Positions 5,673 through 13,541 are shown, numbered from the stretch's first letter. The stretch: DNA of 15,893 nucleotides from JAAZNV01 sp049297375 (GCA_049297375.1 JBAQUF010000090.1:1-15893), one strand, 5' to 3'. Notes: generated from the letters alone by a model not told the origin. Numbers and translations are program-made.

Positions 5673-7454
5673 ATGACTTTAAAAAACAACCAACACAATG
5701 AAGAATTAAACACTAAAAATAATAAGATTATTTATGCCTTCAACTATGCTTTGGAAAAACATAAAAACCAATTTAGAAAATCTGGTGAACCTTATATTGA
5801 ACATTGTATTCAAGTCTACAAAATTCTTAAAAGCTGGGGAGTAGAGAATCAAGAGCTATTAATAGCAGCTCTTTTGCATGATGTAGTAGAAGATACTCCA
5901 ACAACCATAGATCAAGTTAAAAAAATATTTGGAGATACAGTTTCATTTATTGTTGAAGGTGTTACATACCTTAATATTAAAAAACATAAAGATACAGACT
6001 TTAAAGCACTTCAAAAAGTAATGGGTGCTTCCCATATTGATCCTAAAGTATCAATCTTGAAACTTGCTGACAGATACCATAACTTAAGCACTCTTCAGTT
6101 TATGCCTAGAGATAAAAGATGGGCTAAAGCTCATGAAAGTATAGAAGTATATGCAAAACTAGCTGAATCTTTAGGACTTTGGGTAATTAAAACAGAAATA
6201 GAAGATCTGTCTTTTGAGTACTTAAACTTTGAAGGTTATACAAAGGTAAAAAATACTATAGATAACGATAAAAGACTATCAGAAGAAGAAATAACAAAAA
6301 ATACAAATATACTTAAGAAAATAATGAAAGAAACAAGAATAAAAGGAAAAGTAGCAGTTAAAAAGAGCGGTTATTATCATGCTTACCAAAAATTAAAATA
6401 TTATTCTGTTAAAGGATTATCTTCTAATGAAGACTTTAAGAAAATTAACGACGTAATAAGCTATAGAGTAATAGTTAAATCTCAAGAAGATTGCTACAAA
6501 ATGATTTATGGTACTCATAAAGCACTTGGGAAACTAATAGATTATGAAAGGTACGATGAATTTATAGGTTCAAATAAAAGAGATAATGGCTACGAAGCCC
6601 TTCAAACAACATTGGAAACTACCTTTGGTTCTGTTGAAATAGCAGTGGTTACAGAAAGTATGGAAAACTTTAACAATTGGGGTTACGTATGTAACCTTAG
6701 GAAGAAAATTGAATCACCTATATACAACCTTAAGCTTCTCTTTACTCCAGAAAATGATTTAATCTTTTTACCAGAAAATGCAAGGGCCGTAGACTTTGCA
6801 TATGAAGTAAACACAAGACTTGGAGATAATTCAACTGAAGTTCTAGTAAACGGTAGACCTAAAAGTCTTGATTGCAAAATAAAAAACACAGATCTTATTA
6901 AAGTAGTTACAGGAGAAAGATCCTTAAAGGAAGATGTTGATTTATTAAAAGTGTGTTTACCTTCAACAAGAATACACTTGCAAAGAAAAATAATAGAAAG
7001 AGAAAAACTATCTTTTATTAAGCAAGGTAAAGAGATCTTGGAAGGTCACCTAGCACCAAGAGGGATACTAGATTTAGCTGATATAGGAGAAGATCTTAAT
7101 GAGATAATTTATGCATTAGGATGCGAAAACATTGAGGAAATATATTACAGAACTAGTAAAGGTTATTTAAGAGTAGATAGGTTAGATAGCTTGCTAAATG
7201 ATCACAACATAACAAAGAGTGGCTTAGGCTGGACTACAATACAAACCTGGGGAAGCGATAAACCTAAGTTATTAAGAAAGATTACAGATGTTCTTAGTAA
7301 GTTTGGAGGAAATATTATTCGAATTACTTTAAAAAAAGACTATGATAATTTCTACTTAAGAATTGTTGCAGAGAATATTAATCCAAAGGACATACTAAGA
7401 GTAGAGAAGGAACTTAAGAAGGAACCAAGCTTTATTGATCTTAAGATAGTATGA
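5673..7454 (+). CDS. rel: RelA/SpoT-family ppGpp hydrolase/synthetase, synthetase site altered
   Basis: From the ATG at 5673 (593 residues) the domains are HD hydrolase, nucleotidyltransferase, TGS and C-terminal ACT. The HD site looks complete: R35, H44, H69-D70 (LLHDVVEDT), E73-D74, D133 and N137 (KLADRYHN). In the synthetase domain the Asp of the conserved strand (NDVISYRV, D260), the Tyr of NGYEALQ (Y307) and a Glu (VEIAVV, E322) are kept, but the usual GRxK is VKKS, LHTT is LQTT and EIQIRT is EIAVVTE. The TGS domain spans about 351-415 and the ACT domain 520-593. The protein is cytosolic, normally controlling (p)ppGpp. It may act mainly as a hydrolase, which is inference. It starts 13 nt after its -10 box without a Shine-Dalgarno site and the next gene follows 38 nt later. 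Confidence 0.9.
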   Translation: MTLKNNQHNEELNTKNNKIIYAFNYALEKHKNQFRKSGEPYIEHCIQVYKILKSWGVENQELLIAALLHDVVEDTPTTIDQVKKIFGDTVSFIVEGVTYLNIKKHKDTDFKALQKVMGASHIDPKVSILKLADRYHNLSTLQFMPRDKRWAKAHESIEVYAKLAESLGLWVIKTEIEDLSFEYLNFEGYTKVKNTIDNDKRLSEEEITKNTNILKKIMKETRIKGKVAVKKSGYYHAYQKLKYYSVKGLSSNEDFKKINDVISYRVIVKSQEDCYKMIYGTHKALGKLIDYERYDEFIGSNKRDNGYEALQTTLETTFGSVEIAVVTESMENFNNWGYVCNLRKKIESPIYNLKLLFTPENDLIFLPENARAVDFAYEVNTRLGDNSTEVLVNGRPKSLDCKIKNTDLIKVVTGERSLKEDVDLLKVCLPSTRIHLQRKIIEREKLSFIKQGKEILEGHLAPRGILDLADIGEDLNEIIYALGCENIEEIYYRTSKGYLRVDRLDSLLNDHNITKSGLGWTTIQTWGSDKPKLLRKITDVLSKFGGNIIRITLKKDYDNFYLRIVAENINPKDILRVEKELKKEPSFIDLKIV

Positions 7455-7474
7455 GTGTAGCAGTTATATACATT

Positions 7475-7480
7475 TAAGAT
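7475..7480 (+). promoter_or_regulatory. Possible -10 box before the GNAT gene
   Basis: TAAGAT, identical to the rel -10 box, lies 12 nt before the ATG at 7493. No good -35 was found. The gene could also be read through from rel. Confidence 0.35.
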
Positions 7481-7492
7481 TTTAATTTGAAT

Positions 7493-8011
7493 ATGAATTT
7501 TAAATTTACTAACGAATATCCTGCCTCCAAAATAGATGAAATAGTTAGTTTTATTCTAGGACCTAGACTTTGGATACCCAACACTGATTATCCAGATTTC
7601 TTAGAATGGGCTGACAAATCCCACAAGGAACTTAGTAAAGAAAGCAAAAGAGCTTTAATTGCACTATCTTATGGAAATGTAGTAGGCGTATGTGTTTATC
7701 AAAAGCATAAAAGATTTAAAGACACTCTTGAAATTAAAAACTTAACAGTTAGACCTGATTTAAGAGGAAGATATCTTGCAAGTTTCTTGTTAAGAAACAC
7801 TGAAATAGAAGGTTTTAGAGAATTTAAATCTAACTGCATATTATGTGATGCTAAAGCAAATAATTTTGAGGTTAAGTTCTTTTTACTTAAACATAAGTAC
7901 CTAATGGCTGGTTCAGAAGATTTATATAGATTAGGTAGTGGAGAAGATGTTATTTATAAAAAGAAGTTGTGTAAAGATAACTGTCTATATTGTCCCCAGC
8001 TTGTATACTAA
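7493..8011 (+). CDS. GNAT-family N-acetyltransferase with C-terminal Cys cluster
   Basis: The 172-residue product (ATG at 7493; the TTG 6 nt upstream adds only two residues and is less likely) shows the GNAT core: a strand with SYGNVVGVCVYQKH, a strand LEIKNLTVRPDL (about 79-90), and the acetyl-CoA-binding loop RGRYLASFLLRN (Arg/Gln-x-x-Gly-x-Gly/Ala type, about 91-102), followed by helix and strand (NCILCDAKANNFEVKFFLLK). The N-terminal part is less typical. The C-terminus carries CKDNCLYC (Cys 160, 164 and 167), a C-x3-C-x2-C pattern that is unusual for GNATs and could hold a metal. Substrate unknown: proteins, antibiotics and small amines are all possible. It lies 38 nt after rel and may be co-transcribed. 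Confidence 0.8.
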   Translation: MNFKFTNEYPASKIDEIVSFILGPRLWIPNTDYPDFLEWADKSHKELSKESKRALIALSYGNVVGVCVYQKHKRFKDTLEIKNLTVRPDLRGRYLASFLLRNTEIEGFREFKSNCILCDAKANNFEVKFFLLKHKYLMAGSEDLYRLGSGEDVIYKKKLCKDNCLYCPQLVY

Positions 8012-8043
8012 CCAAACTTCTGAAATTAGCATTATAGACATAT

Positions 8044-8083
8044 AAAAAAACCACCTCTCAGGTTGAATACCTTAAGGTGGTTT
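8044..8083 (-). terminator. Terminator of the polysaccharide operon
   Basis: AAACCACCT (8048-8056) pairs with AGGTGGTTT (8075-8083), with an inner AGGT/ACCT stem (8060-8063 and 8069-8072). On the minus strand the hairpin is followed by seven T, so it ends the leftward operon 6 nt after the stop of the 53-aa gene. Confidence 0.8.
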
Positions 8084-8088
8084 AGTAG

Positions 8089-8250
8089 CTACAGTTTAAG
8101 ATCTTTTTCTCCCTTTCGAAGTTTTATAAATCCTATGACCATAATCCCAATCATAAGAAGTAAAACTCCAAAAACGTACTGTTGAGCCACAAAACTCAAT
8201 AAGGTGGCTGTAGCCCAACCTCCTCCCGTGGCTATAACTGGTTTGTACAT
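8089..8250 (-). CDS. Small membrane protein (53 aa), last gene of the polysaccharide operon
   Basis: The minus strand from the ATG at 8250, 6 nt after GGGAG, encodes 53 residues: MYKPVIATGGGWATATLLSF, a short loop, then a second hydrophobic stretch YVFGVLLLMIGIMVIGF, ending in the charged RKGEKDLKL. This gives one clear transmembrane helix (about 26-42) and a second weaker one (10-21). It lies 42 nt after the GT2 gene and 6 nt before the operon terminator, so it belongs to this unit. In ica and pga operons a small membrane protein (IcaD, PgaD) supports the glycosyltransferase; this one has no recognisable sequence kinship to them, and the comparison is by position only. A different frame across 8096-8323 gives a low-quality shadow ORF. 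Confidence 0.7.
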   Translation of the reverse strand: MYKPVIATGGGWATATLLSFVAQQYVFGVLLLMIGIMVIGFIKLRKGEKDLKL

Positions 8251-8292
8251 TCTTACTCCCTTCTTTCTTTGCCTTTGAGCTTTTAGTTCTAT

Positions 8293-9369
8293 TTACCACG
8301 TCTTTCGCATCTTTGCAAGACACGCAATGTAGGCACCTATCTGCAGAGCAGAATATATGATGGACATTATGAGCTCTGGAACTATGGATAATCTTATCAA
8401 AACATCAGTAAGCTCAATGTTTTTAACAAACTTCAGTCTATAAATTGATGTTAAATATCCAATTACTACCAAAGTCATTGCTATTGGATGGAAATTAAAA
8501 GTAAACCTCCAACCATCCTTACTTGTCAAAATAATCACAATAACTACTCCTGCCAAAAGTGCCATATACATTATGTGATTAAGGAAATCCATTAATGTAT
8601 ATTTACATACACCATGTTTAAGAAGTATATCAACTCCTCCTCTCATCCATCTAAATCTTTGCTTCAAAAGACCTTTAAGAGTTAATGGTACATTAGTGAA
8701 TGCATGCATCTTTGGATTGAATTCAGCTTTCCATCCTAGCTTCTTTATCTTCAGAGTAAGATCGTAGTCCTCAAGTAGTTGATCTTCTGAGTACCCTTCT
8801 ACGGCTTTTATTGCTTCAGCTCTGAAAGCACTACACAGCCCATGAAGTATTAATACATTGTCATATGTAGCAGTCCTCTCAGCATCAAAGCCTCCGTATT
8901 CAATCTTCTGAAGTTTCCACAGGAACCAAGCAATAACTTTCCTAATCCCTTTATAGGTTCTCAGATCAGGTTTTAGTAGTCCTGCTATTGAGCAAACACC
9001 TCCAAGCTTACCATCATTTGCAAAAGACTTAACTAATTGCTCAATACAATCGTTTGATATCAATGAATCTGCATCTAAGGCGACTACAATATCTATACTT
9101 GGCCCCACGTATCCCAACCCCATATTCAACGCGCCACTTCTGAAAAGTGGATGACTTAGTGTATTATCAACTAAGTATAAACCAAAGTGTGTTGGCAACA
9201 GAGATATAACAACTTCATGAGTACTATCAGTAGAAGCATCATTTACCACAATGACTTGCGTGGGTTTGTGAGTTTGATTAAATACAGATCTCAAACAAAC
9301 ATCAATGCATTTCTGCTCATTATGAGCTGGTATCAACACTGCAACATTCAAATAACTTTCCTTACCCAT
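8293..9369 (-). CDS. GT2 family glycosyltransferase, PgaC/IcaA-like
   Basis: The 358-residue protein begins with the GT2 fold (NVAVLIPAHNEQKCIDVCLR). It has VVNDASTDST (41-50), D-A-D at 99-101 (metal-binding), E200-D201 (LLEDYDLTLKIKKLGW, the catalytic base region), and the processive-type Q-R-F-R-W at 237-241 within TLKGLLKQRFRWMRGG, close to the same stretch of PgaC. Three transmembrane helices close the protein (about 264-282, 296-313 and 328-351). PgaC has further membrane segments before the catalytic domain; this protein does not. The likely role is to build a membrane-exported polysaccharide, using a UDP-sugar, at the inner face of the membrane. It starts 13 nt after the deacetylase-sortase stop, with an AAAGGAG site inside that gap, so the two are co-translated from one message. 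Confidence 0.88.
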   Translation of the reverse strand: MGKESYLNVAVLIPAHNEQKCIDVCLRSVFNQTHKPTQVIVVNDASTDSTHEVVISLLPTHFGLYLVDNTLSHPLFRSGALNMGLGYVGPSIDIVVALDADSLISNDCIEQLVKSFANDGKLGGVCSIAGLLKPDLRTYKGIRKVIAWFLWKLQKIEYGGFDAERTATYDNVLILHGLCSAFRAEAIKAVEGYSEDQLLEDYDLTLKIKKLGWKAEFNPKMHAFTNVPLTLKGLLKQRFRWMRGGVDILLKHGVCKYTLMDFLNHIMYMALLAGVVIVIILTSKDGWRFTFNFHPIAMTLVVIGYLTSIYRLKFVKNIELTDVLIRLSIVPELIMSIIYSALQIGAYIACLAKMRKTW

Positions 9370-9382
9370 TCCAACTCCTTTA

Positions 9383-10645
9383 TTACTTGTTTAGAACGGC
9401 TGTAACTACCAGACGTTGTTTATCAGTACCGTAAGGTGTGCACGTAATTAAACTAAGACAAGACCTTCCGGTTCTTTCACACTCTTCATCTCTATTACTG
9501 TAAAAACTCCATAAATCTTCAGGTTCAATTACTTGAATATCAGTTACTGTGAATACGTATTTATCCTCTCCATCCACACGTATATTTACACTATCACCCA
9601 CTTGAAGATCATCAAGATCGGCAAAAACCATAGGCTCTGATCCCCATTGCCTATGACCAAGAATTAGTGTTAAACCAGTCTCTCCAATTGCTCTTGTAGG
9701 CAACCACATAGGACCTGACAAGTGGCTTGAAAAATCTCCCCAATATTCAGAGTTGGAGTTGAGACTTTGCTCCACTAATAACAGTTGGGATTCAACGTTT
9801 ATACTACTAACTGCAAGTGTAATTGTATTTTCACTGAAATCCGATGGAATTAAAAAGCTGCTCTCCATTTGACTTGGAGTAACTACTCTTAATCCTGAAT
9901 CATCTACCTTCTCAATTAATTCTTCTAGCTGCGAAGGTGTGTGATCCCAGTGTGATGCTGGATTATCAACAGTTGCATGTAAGGTTATTATCAACCACCC
10001 TTTCTTTTCCATAGTTTGGTCAATAATTTCATCAATGTTTTCCCAATTTATATCCTTTGGAAAAGAGTAAGAATAGAGCTTTCTCCCTGAAGGTACAGTA
10101 TTAATTCCTTCACTTAATGATCTCCATCTGTAGTAATTGTTTTCCACTAAAATTTGATAAACCTCATAACCGCTTTCTCCGTAAGGTAGTGTATAAGTTC
10201 CTACTTCAAAACCCAGTGACTTTAGGGTTTCCTTGGAACCTAAAACTTCTTCTTCAGCCGTTGCCAATTCAGTTATTTCACTAGGTTCTAGATGTTCGCT
10301 GGAATGGCTGGAAATCTCCCATCCGCTATTGTATAAACTCTCGATATCATTGAAACTCATAAGTTCATCTATACCCAAGAACTTTGAACTTGCATCAGTT
10401 AAGTTAGTCACTACGGCTACTACAGCAGACCAATCCTTTTCCTCTAACAATGGATATGCCTTCTCGAACGTTGATTTATAACCGTCATCAAACCAAAAGG
10501 TTACATAACCTGTATGCACACCATCACTTTCTTTCTTTTCGATTTTTAAGGTACTACTATCAACCTCTTCTAAACCTGTAACTGTAGGGGTGGATAGGCT
10601 AACTAAAAGGACTAGGAACAGTACTAACAATCCTCTTTTTAACAT
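9383..10645 (-). CDS. Polysaccharide deacetylase (NodB) fused to a C-terminal sortase
   Basis: The start is the ATG at 10645, 6 nt after AAGGAG (a TTG at 10648 is not needed); 420 residues. Residues 1-24 form a signal peptide or anchor. Residues 45-262 form a NodB-type deacetylase: the F-D-D-G motif at 52-55, the zinc-binding H-S-S-E-H at 114-118, PYGE (154-157) where the usual preceding Arg is replaced, and L-H at 222-223. Residues 265-420 form a sortase: the catalytic His 331 in LILGHRQWG, VGDSVNI at 349-355, Cys 402 in LITCTPYG, and Arg 411 in DKQRLVV. The deacetylase should remove N-acetyl groups from an extracellular sugar polymer, and the sortase should join a protein or lipid-linked partner to the surface. 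The fusion is uncommon to my knowledge. First gene of its operon. Confidence 0.88.
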   Translation of the reverse strand: MLKRGLLVLFLVLLVSLSTPTVTGLEEVDSSTLKIEKKESDGVHTGYVTFWFDDGYKSTFEKAYPLLEEKDWSAVVAVVTNLTDASSKFLGIDELMSFNDIESLYNSGWEISSHSSEHLEPSEITELATAEEEVLGSKETLKSLGFEVGTYTLPYGESGYEVYQILVENNYYRWRSLSEGINTVPSGRKLYSYSFPKDINWENIDEIIDQTMEKKGWLIITLHATVDNPASHWDHTPSQLEELIEKVDDSGLRVVTPSQMESSFLIPSDFSENTITLAVSSINVESQLLLVEQSLNSNSEYWGDFSSHLSGPMWLPTRAIGETGLTLILGHRQWGSEPMVFADLDDLQVGDSVNIRVDGEDKYVFTVTDIQVIEPEDLWSFYSNRDEECERTGRSCLSLITCTPYGTDKQRLVVTAVLNK

Positions 10646-10675
10646 CAATTTCTCCTTCTTTTGTATTTGTTCGGA

Positions 10676-10704
10676 ATTTTAACATAAACTTATAGGATTT
10701 TCAA
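10676..10704 (-). promoter_or_regulatory. Promoter of the polysaccharide operon
   Basis: On the minus strand TTGAAA (10704-10699), a 17-nt spacer, and TAAAAT (10681-10676) preceded by TGT (extended -10). Transcription would start near 10669, about 24 nt before the ATG, leaving room for the AAGGAG site. Confidence 0.7.
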
Positions 10705-10729
10705 CTCACAGTTGTGCATATTACATATA

Positions 10730-10756
10730 TTGCAAATAAAGTAACGGTGGTATTAT
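10730..10756 (+). promoter_or_regulatory. Promoter of the L,D-transpeptidase gene
   Basis: TTGCAA (10730-10735) and TGG-TATTAT (extended -10, box at 10751-10756). The spacer is 15 nt, short for a -35/-10 pair, but the extension compensates. Transcription would start about 6 nt before the ATG at 10769; no Shine-Dalgarno site is present. Confidence 0.5.
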
Positions 10757-10768
10757 TTAACTACAATC

Positions 10769-11464
10769 ATGCGTAAACCAAAATTTACTAACTTTTTATA
10801 TATAATCCTTCCAATTATAGCCTTAGCCCTGCTTACCTTTGTTCTTTATTCAAGGAAGTCCTCCAGACCAAAGAATGATGGAGCATATGATAATTCCAAG
10901 AAAACAGCTGTATTCAATGGAAAAAAGTATCAAGTTCCAGAAGAAAGAACACCAACAACCATAAGTTATGAAGACATTACTATTGATTTGGATACTCCCT
11001 CAACATCTAATGTTCTAGGCTCTAAATCAAAGAAAGATAAAAGAATTGAAGTAGATTTAAGCTCTCAAAAACTGTATGCATACGAAGGAGATAATAAAAA
11101 GATGAGTTTTGACGTTTCCACTGGTAAATGGGGGTTAACACCAACAGGGGAGTTTAAGATTTGGACAAAACTTAAATACACACTAATGACTGGGGGATCA
11201 AAAGATCTTGGAACTTACTATTACCTTCCAAATGTTCCTTACACAATGTACTTCTATAAGGACTATGGAATACATGGTGCTTATTGGCATGATAACTTTG
11301 GACATCCAATGAGCCATGGATGTGTAAATATGAAGATAGAAGATGCAGAAAAACTGTTTTATTGGGCTAATCCAAGTATATCTTCAAACGTAAATAGTGT
11401 TTCGTCAACAGAAGATAACCCTGGAACCAGAGTTATAGTATATGGAACAACCCCAAACGAATAG
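10769..11464 (+). CDS. L,D-transpeptidase (YkuD domain), membrane-anchored
   Basis: The 231-residue protein has one N-terminal anchor (about 8-27, FLYIILPIIALALLTFVLYS), a linker with Ser/Lys/Thr (28-90), and a YkuD domain (91-225): RIEVDLSSQKLYAYEGDNKK, VSTGKWGLTPTGEFKIW, then the active-site stretch with H169-G (YGIHGAYW) and S-H-G-C-V-N (182-187, Cys 185 the nucleophile). This is the standard His-Cys pattern. The enzyme cross-links peptidoglycan stem peptides or links them to proteins, outside the membrane. It stands alone with its own promoter but is divergent from the polysaccharide operon. It has no Shine-Dalgarno site; the -10 box ends 12 nt before the ATG. Confidence 0.9.
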   Translation: MRKPKFTNFLYIILPIIALALLTFVLYSRKSSRPKNDGAYDNSKKTAVFNGKKYQVPEERTPTTISYEDITIDLDTPSTSNVLGSKSKKDKRIEVDLSSQKLYAYEGDNKKMSFDVSTGKWGLTPTGEFKIWTKLKYTLMTGGSKDLGTYYYLPNVPYTMYFYKDYGIHGAYWHDNFGHPMSHGCVNMKIEDAEKLFYWANPSISSNVNSVSSTEDNPGTRVIVYGTTPNE

Positions 11465-11526
11465 AATTAGAGTGCAAAATACTAAGATCTTTAAGAAAAT
11501 ATTTATTAACACACAACCATTTCTAG

Positions 11527-11532
11527 TATACT
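11527..11532 (+). promoter_or_regulatory. -10 box before the exchanger gene
   Basis: TATACT ends 7 nt before the ATG at 11540, so the transcript should begin at or one base from the ATG (leaderless). TTAACA at 11506-11511 is a possible -35 at a short 15-nt spacing. Confidence 0.5.
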
Positions 11533-11539
11533 TAATATC

Positions 11540-12472
11540 ATGATTATCACTACATTTTATTTAGCTGCTTCCTTTATTGTCTTATGGATCAGTACTGGAA
11601 TATCAATATCATCAATTGAGAAATTATCCAGAAGAACTCACGTATCATCCTTTATCACATCTTTTTTTGTGCTAGGTCTTTTAACATCACTAAGTGAAAT
11701 ATCAGTAGCTCTTTTTTCTACTATAGATAAGACTCCTGGAATATCAGTTGGAAACTTGCTTGGAGCTTCTGCTGTACTCACTCTTTTTGTAATACCACTT
11801 CAAGTACTAAGTAGCAAAGGATTAGCTGTTAACACAAAGGCTGACTACATTAACTTTCCCACAGCATATTTAGTAATATCTCTGCCTGTAATGCTTATTC
11901 TTGATGGAAATCTTAGCACTACAGATGCATTATTTATGATTGTTTCCTATATTTACCTTCTTTTAACAATATCAAATAAAGGAGCTATGCTAAACAACCT
12001 TGAACAATCTATTTCTCACCCGCCATTAAGTACTTTTAAAGAAGCTCTTAAGTTAATACTTGGATCCGTTGCTACCATATTCTCCAGCAAGTTGATAGTA
12101 AGCAATTTAATAGTACTATCTAAACACCTAAACCTTTCTCCATTTGTTGTAGGTTTAGTAGCATTATCAATAGGTACAAGTATCCCAGAAATAACAATAT
12201 TAATAAGATCATACATACATAAAAATAAAAACGTTGCTCTTGGAGATTACTTAGGGTCTGCATCTCTAAATATTTTCATCTTAGGACTTCTTATCTTTGC
12301 AAATGGAGGAAATATAAAAATAAGCCAAGGTATAAAGTACAATCTACTTCTTCTTCCACTAGGAGCAGGACTCTTTCTGCTCTTTGCTAAAAACAAAAAA
12401 TTTGAACAAAAAGAAGCTCTTATCTTAATCTTGTTGTATATAATCTTTGTTGCATTAGAGTTTATTTTATAA
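11540..12472 (+). CDS. Ca2+/Na+ exchanger-like cation antiporter (CaCA superfamily)
   Basis: The 310-residue protein is very hydrophobic, with about 10 transmembrane helices in two inverted halves, as in YrbG/NCX. The alpha-1 repeat is LGLLTSLSEISVALFSTIDK (about 45-64) followed by GISVGNLLGASAVLTLF; the alpha-2 repeat is GLVALSIGTSIPEITILIRS (205-224) followed by NVALGDYLGSASLNI. The acidic residues E53 and E217 in the G-x-S-x-x-E motifs match the cation-binding glutamates. The usual family length is 310-330, so it is complete. It should export Ca2+ (or another cation) against Na+ or H+; the ion is not certain. The ATG is 7 nt from a TATACT box, with no ribosome site. Confidence 0.85.
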   Translation: MIITTFYLAASFIVLWISTGISISSIEKLSRRTHVSSFITSFFVLGLLTSLSEISVALFSTIDKTPGISVGNLLGASAVLTLFVIPLQVLSSKGLAVNTKADYINFPTAYLVISLPVMLILDGNLSTTDALFMIVSYIYLLLTISNKGAMLNNLEQSISHPPLSTFKEALKLILGSVATIFSSKLIVSNLIVLSKHLNLSPFVVGLVALSIGTSIPEITILIRSYIHKNKNVALGDYLGSASLNIFILGLLIFANGGNIKISQGIKYNLLLLPLGAGLFLLFAKNKKFEQKEALILILLYIIFVALEFIL

Positions 12473-12499
12473 ATTCAAACATAAAAGTACTACCTCTAT

Positions 12500-12529
12500 T
12501 TGCAATTAATCATTAATTATCAATATAAT
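12500..12529 (+). promoter_or_regulatory. Promoter of the dus gene (leaderless)
   Basis: TTGCAA (12500-12505), an 18-nt spacer and a perfect TATAAT (12524-12529). The box ends only 5 nt before the GTG at 12535, so transcription should start at the first base of the coding region or the next one. Confidence 0.75.
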
Positions 12530-12534
12530 CCGTT

Positions 12535-13503
12535 GTGAAAAACTTTTGGAACAAACTTAAAAAACCATTTCTTGTACTTGCCCCAATGTATGATGTTACA
12601 GACTATGTATTTAGAGAAGTAATATCAGAAACTGCTAAGCCGGATGTATTATTTACTGAGTTTGTAAATACTGATGCATTAAATTCCAAAGGAAAAGAAA
12701 AAGTAATTAGAGATTTGTTTTTTAGTAAAAAACAGCATCCAATAGTGGCTCAAATATGGGGAACAAATCCCGATACGTTCTTCAAAGCAGCTCAGTTAGT
12801 TAAAAAGATGGGATTTGATGGAGTAGACATAAACATGGGATGCCCAGAAAGGACAGTTATTAAAAATGGAGCAGGAGCAGCTTTAATTAAAAACCCATCT
12901 CTTGCAAAAGAACTTATAGAAGCTGTAAAAGAAGGTGCTAAAGATCTTCCTGTAAGTGTAAAAACAAGAATAGGTTACAACAAAGTAGATACTAATGAGT
13001 GGATATCAATTCTTCTTGAACAAAATATTAATGCCTTAACAATACACGGGCGCATAGCAATTAAAAAATCAGAAGGAAAAGCTATGTGGAGTGAAATAGG
13101 AAAATCAGTAAAACTTAAAAACACTATATCTCCAAGAACACTAATAATTGGAAATGGAGACGTGGAAAGCTATAAAGATGCTTTAGATAAGCACAATAAA
13201 TATGAGGTAGACGGGGTGATGATAGGAAGAGGAGTGCTTTCTAATCCTTGGGTATTTGAAAAGGACAAAAATATTAAAAATGTAAAACACTCTAAAGAAG
13301 AATTAATAAATCTTCTTTTAAGACACACTAAACTATTTGAGGAAAAGTGGGGGAGCGCTAAAAACTTTGATGTAATGAAGAAGTTCTTTAAGGTATACGT
13401 TAGAGAATTTAGAGGATCAAATGAGCTTAGACAAAAATTAATGGAGTGTAAAAGCTATAATCAAGTGGAAAATACAATAAAAGATTTTAAGCCTATTAAA
13501 TAA
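12535..13503 (+). CDS. dus: tRNA-dihydrouridine synthase
   Basis: The 322-residue protein fits the Dus family over its length. It opens with the FMN-binding APMYDVTDYVFRE (16-28). It has VDINMGCPERTV (97-108) with the catalytic C103, NGAGAALIKNP (111-121), VSVKTRIGY (140-148), the HGR at 171-173, and the FMN phosphate site IIGNGDV and VMIGRGVLSNPWVF near 204-245. The C-terminal helical domain, which holds the tRNA, is present. It reduces uridines in the tRNA D-loop with FMN and NADPH, in the cytosol. The GTG start is supported by the sequence match from the first residues and by the -10 box only 5 nt upstream. Confidence 0.93.
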   Translation: MKNFWNKLKKPFLVLAPMYDVTDYVFREVISETAKPDVLFTEFVNTDALNSKGKEKVIRDLFFSKKQHPIVAQIWGTNPDTFFKAAQLVKKMGFDGVDINMGCPERTVIKNGAGAALIKNPSLAKELIEAVKEGAKDLPVSVKTRIGYNKVDTNEWISILLEQNINALTIHGRIAIKKSEGKAMWSEIGKSVKLKNTISPRTLIIGNGDVESYKDALDKHNKYEVDGVMIGRGVLSNPWVFEKDKNIKNVKHSKEELINLLLRHTKLFEEKWGSAKNFDVMKKFFKVYVREFRGSNELRQKLMECKSYNQVENTIKDFKPIK

Positions 13504-13520
13504 CACAAATAAAGGAAAGA

Positions 13521-13529
13521 TGGTAAAAT
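13521..13529 (+). promoter_or_regulatory. Extended -10 promoter of the MFS gene
   Basis: TGG-TAAAAT, with the box ending 12 nt before the ATG at 13542, which gives a leader of about 5 nt. It lies 17 nt after the dus stop codon, so the gene probably has its own transcript. Confidence 0.5.
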
Positions 13530-13541
13530 GTTCTTTTAGCA

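Noticed and set aside
8096..8323. 75-aa minus-strand ORF with many Ser/Lys/Arg
   Set aside because: It overlaps the end of the GT2 gene by 31 nt, has unlikely composition and no ribosome site. The 53-aa frame from 8250 has a ribosome site, a membrane helix and fits before the terminator.
10646..10648. TTG as start of the deacetylase-sortase gene
   Set aside because: The ATG next to it has the better distance (6 nt) from AAGGAG.
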